From contig NC_092570.1 of NCBI RefSeq assembly GCF_037975245.1, positions 11,387,001 to 11,451,000 on the forward strand: 64,000 bases of DNA. The letters are read 5' to 3'. This document shows positions 59,701-64,000 of this stretch, in pieces; the first letter of the stretch is position 1; each line of letters opens with the position of its first letter. This DNA is from Apostichopus japonicus (taxonomy: Eukaryota > Echinodermata > Holothuroidea > Aspidochirotida > Stichopodidae). The position numbers and the translations under genes are program-made. The notes beneath the pieces were generated by a model that did no database searches, had not been told where the DNA came from, and saw only the letters and a program-made list of their open reading frames with translations.

Positions 59701-62700
59701 GCAAATTCGATTGATCGGTATCGCACATTCGTTTGATCGGTATCGAACATTCGATTAACCGGGACAGCACATTCGATTGATAGGTACCGAATCTTCGAAT
59801 GATCGGTACCGAACATTCGAATGATCGGAACTGCACATTCGATTGATCGGTAACGCACATTCCATTGATCGGTATTGCACATTCGTTTGATCGGTACCGC
59901 ACATTCGTTCGATCGATACCGCACATTCGATTGATCGGTATCGAACATTCGGTTGAAGGGTACCGCACATTCGTTCGATCGATACCGAACATTCGATCGA
60001 TCGGTACCGCACATTCGATTGATCGGTATCGAACATTCGGTTGAAGGGTACCGCACATTCGATTGATCGTTACCGAACATTCGTTTGATCTGTACCGAAA
60101 ATTCAATTAATCAGTACCGCACATTCGATTGATCGGTAAGGCACATTCGATTGATCGGTACCGTACATTCTATTGATCGGTATCGCACATTCGATTGATC
60201 GGTACCGCACATTCGATTGATCGGTATCGCACATTCCATTTATCGGCACCGAGCGTTCGATTTATCGGTATCGAACATTCGATTGAAGGGTACCGCACAT
60301 TCGATTGATCGGTACCGAACATTCGATTGAGGGGTACCGCACATTCGATTGATCTGTAACGAACATTCGATTGATCGGTACCGCACATTCGATTGATCGG
60401 TACAGCACATTCAATTGATCGGTGCCGCACATTCGATTGATCGGGGCCGCTTATTCAATTGATCGGTACCGCACATTCGATTGATCGGTACCGCACATTA
60501 GATTGATCGGTATCGCACATTCGATTGATCGGTACCGAACATTCGATTGATCGGTACAGCACATTCAATTGATCGGTACCGAACATGCTATTGATCGGTG
60601 CCGCACATTCGATTGATCGGTATCGCACATTCGATTGATAGGTACCGAAGATTCGATTGATCGGGACCGCTCATTCGATTGATCGGGGCCGCTTATTCAA
60701 TTGATCGGTACCGCACATTCCATTGATCGGTACCGCACATTCGATTGATCGGTATCGCACATTCGATTGATCGGTATCGAACATTCGATTGATCGGGAAC
60801 GCACATTCGATTGATCGGTATCGCATATTCGTTTGATCGGTACCGCAAATTCGATTGATCGGTATCGCACATTCGTTTGATCGGTATCGAACATTCTATT
60901 GATCGGTGCCGCACATTCGATTGATCGGTATCGCACATTCGATTGATAGGTACCGAAGATTCGATTGATCGGGACCGCACATTCGATTGATCGGGGCCGC
61001 TTATTCAATTGATCGGTACCGCACATTCCATTGATCGGTACCGCACATTCGATTGATCGGTATCGCACATTCGATTGATCGGTATCGAACATTCGATTGA
61101 TCGGGAACGCACATTCGATTGATCGGTATCGCATATTCGTTTGATCGGTACCGCAAATTCGATTGATCGGTATCGCACATTCGTTTGATCGGTATCGAAC
61201 ATTCGATTAACCGGGACAGCACATTCGATTGATAGGTACCGAATCTTCGAATGATCGGTACCGAACATTCGAATGATCGGAACTGCACATTCGATTGATC
61301 GGTAACGCACATTTCATTGATCGGTATTGCACATTCGTTTGATCGGTACCGCACATTCGTTCGATCGATACCGAACATTAGATCGATCGGTACCGCACAT
61401 TCGATTGATCGGTATCGAACATTCGGTTGAAGGGTACCGCACATTCGATTGATCGTTACCGAACATTCGTTTGATCTGTACCGAAAATTCAATTAATCAG
61501 TACCGCACATTCGATTGATCGGTACCGCACATTCGATTGATCGGTACCGTACATTCTATTGATCGGTATCGCACATTCGATTGATCGGTACCGCACATTC
61601 GATTGATCGGTATCGCACATTCCATTTATCGGCACCGAGCGTTCGATTTATCGGTATCGAACATTCGATTGAAGGGTACCGCACATTCGATTGATCGGTA
61701 CCGAACATTCGATTGAGGGGTACCGCACATTCGATTGATCTGTAACGAACATTCGATTGATCGGTACCGCACATTCGATTGATCGGTACAGCACATTCAA
61801 TTGATCGGTACCGAACATGCTATTGATCGGTGCCGCACATGCTATTGATCGGTGCCGCACATTCGATTGATCGGGGCCGCTTATTCAATTGATCGGTACC
61901 GCACATTCCATTGATCGGTACCGCACATTAGATTGATCGGTATCGCACATTCGATTGATCGGTACCGAACATTCGATTGATCGGTACAGCACATTCAATT
62001 GATCGGTACCGAACATGCTATTGATCGGTGCCGCACATTCGATTGATCGGTATCGCACATTCGATTGATAGGTACCGAAGATTCGATTGATCGGGACCGC
62101 ACATTCGATTGATCGGGGCCGCTTATTCAATTGATCGGTACCGCACATTCCATTGATCGGTACCGCACATTCGATTGATCGGTATCGCACATTCGATTGA
62201 TCGGTATCGAACATTCGATTGATCGGGAACGCACATTCGATTGATCGGTATCGCATATTCGTTTGATCGGTACCGCAAATTCGATTGATCGGTATCGCAC
62301 ATTCGTTTGATCGGTATCGAACATTCGATTAACCGGGAACGCACATTCGATTGATAGGTAGCGAATCTTCGAATGATCGGTACCGAACATTCGAATGATC
62401 GGAACTGCACATTCGATTGATCGGTAACGCACATTCCATTGATCGGTATTGCACATTCGTTTGATCGGTACCGCACATTCGTTCGATCGATACCGAACAT
62501 TCGATCGATCGGTACCGCACATTCGATTGATCGGTATCGAACATTCGATTGATCGGTACCGCAAATTCAATTGATCGGTACCGCTTTTCGATTGATCGGT
62601 ATCGCACATTCGTTTAATCGGTATCGAACATTCGAATGATCCGGAACGCACATTCGATTGATCGGTATCGCACTTTCGTTTGATCGGTACCGCACATTCG

Positions 62701-64000
62701 ATTGATCGGTACCGCACATTCGATTGATCGGTACCGAACATTCGATTGATCGGGACCGCATATTCGATTGATCGGGGCCGCATATTTCATTGATCGGTAC
62801 CACACATTCGATTGATCGGTACTGCAGATTCGATTGATCGGTACCGCACATTCGATTGATCGGTAACCGAACGTTCGGTATCGAACATTCGATTGATCGG
62901 TACCGAATATTCGATTGATCGGTACCGCACATTCCATTGATCGGTACCGCACATTCCATTGATCGGTACCGCACATTCGTTCGATCGATACCGAACATTC
63001 GATTGATCGGTACCGAACATTCCATTGATCGATACCGCACATTCGTACGATCGGTACCGAAAATTCGATTGATCGGTATCGCACATTCGATTGATCGGTA
63101 CCGCACATTCTATTGATCGGTACCGAACATTCGTTTGATCGGTACCGAACATTCGAATGATCGGTACCGCACATTCCATTGATCGGCACCGCACATTCGA
63201 TTGATCGGGTCCGCATATTCCATTGATAGGTACCTCACATTCGATTGATCGGTACCGCACATTTGATTGATCGGTACCGCACATTCGATTGATCGGTACC
63301 GCACATTCGATTGATCGTTACCGAACATTCGTTTGATCTGTACCGAAAATTCAATTAATCAGTACCGCACATTCGATTGATCGGTACCGCACATTCGATT
63401 GATCGGTACCGTACATTCTATTGATCGGTATCGCACATTCGATTGATCGGTACCGCACATTCGATTGATCGGTATCGCACATTCCATTTATCGGCACCGA
63501 GCGTTCGATTTATCGGTATCGAACATTCGATTGAAGGGTACCGCACATTCGATTGATCGGTACCGAACATTCGATTGAGGGGTACCGCACATTCGATTGA
63601 TCTGTAACGAACATTCGATTGATCGGTACCGCACATTCGATTGATCGGTACAGCACATTCAATTGATCGGTACCGAACATGCTATTGATCGGTGCCGCAC
63701 ATGCTATTGATCGGTGCCGCACATTCGATTGATCGGGGCCGCTTATTCAATTGATCGGTACCGCACATTCCATTGATCGGTACCGCACATTAGATTGATC
63801 GGTATCGCACATTCGATTGATCGGTACCGAACATTCGATTGATCGGTACAGCACATTCAATTGATCGGTACCGAACATGATATTGATCGGTGCCGCACAT
63901 TCGATTGATCGGTATCGCACATTCGATTGATAGGTACCGAAGATTCAATTGATCGGTACCGCACATTCCATTGATCGGTACCGCACATTCGATTGATCGG
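47725..64000. repeat. 22-bp satellite array with higher-order duplications
   Basis: The basic unit is ATTCGATTGATCGG followed by TACCGCAC, 22 bp; the most common variant has GAAC for GCAC. About 740 units fill 16.3 kb and run off the window. Each unit holds three CpGs, one GATC and the palindrome CGGTACCG. A rare block beginning GTTACCGAACATTCGTTTG occurs ten times (49780, 50263, 52270, 54387, 56271, 57217, 59079, 60069, 61455, 63317), revealing higher-order duplications. Shorter variant units are scattered (for example near 49510 and 51704). No gene. Confidence 0.98.

Noticed and set aside
47698-63722. Dozens of long minus-strand open frames (up to 371 codons) with a 22-residue repeat
   Set aside because: They arise because the 22-bp unit has no stop on the minus strand in any frame. 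Overlapping frames are equally open and no single frame is preserved, so they are not called as genes.
47725-64000. CRISPR-like regular repeats
   Set aside because: Units are directly contiguous without spacers, and the context is eukaryotic. It is a satellite.

Overview
The window is eukaryotic, and almost certainly from a marine invertebrate animal. It has spliced exons with canonical GT-AG borders, an AT-rich non-coding background, many DNA transposons with intact target-site duplications, an animal Ty3/gypsy relic and large satellite arrays. The frequent TAGGCCTA-type words and the Mag/SURL-like gypsy fragment would suit an echinoderm or related deuterostome. That is an impression from composition, not a proof. 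No bacterial-style operons, and no rRNA or tRNA genes, were found.

1-8.8 kb: four exons on the minus strand (8439 down to 4403) encode the N-terminal half of UDP-glucuronate decarboxylase (UXS1). They join in frame through the Rossmann nucleotide-binding motif. One intron starts with GC instead of GT. The remaining exons were not found and probably lie left of the window. A complete non-autonomous hAT element (346-1205), a TTAA-flanked MITE (5926-6330) and a hAT fragment sit around and inside the gene.

8.8-21.8 kb: no confident host gene. It holds a duplicated dispersed repeat (2213-2990 and 13284-13905) and three copies of a THAP-domain element (11736-12290 and 15205-15780 on plus, about 18430-18669 on minus). 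The two plus-strand copies have broken THAP frames.

21.8-28.1 kb: a degenerate, spliced MULE-type transposase gene with a SWIM zinc finger (23163-27882). One hAT element lies just upstream (21883-23106) and another lies in its intron (24083-25340, carrying a hAT transposase C-terminus). A TTAA-type MITE abuts its 3' end.

28.1-39.7 kb: mostly non-coding. Three candidate minus-strand exons of an unidentified gene lie at 33785 down to 32479. MITEs occur at 31815, 35012 and 37281, a long-TIR element at 33848-34768, and a tandem array of about 222 bp at 37775-39187. The array is interrupted by a 178-bp LINE 3' fragment with an 11-bp target duplication.

39.7-43.9 kb: a heavily deleted gypsy element (minus strand) and a LINE reverse-transcriptase remnant (minus strand). 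The LINE catalytic YADD codons are interrupted by a 371-bp hAT MITE with a perfect 8-bp target duplication.

43.9-64.0 kb: a mosaic satellite block. It runs from a ~178-bp array to a ~180-bp array that flips orientation near 47460, then to more than 16 kb of a 22-bp satellite that continues past the right edge. The 22-bp array has higher-order duplications, including a 4238-bp shift. Its minus strand lacks stop codons in all three frames, which produces many long but almost certainly meaningless ORFs.
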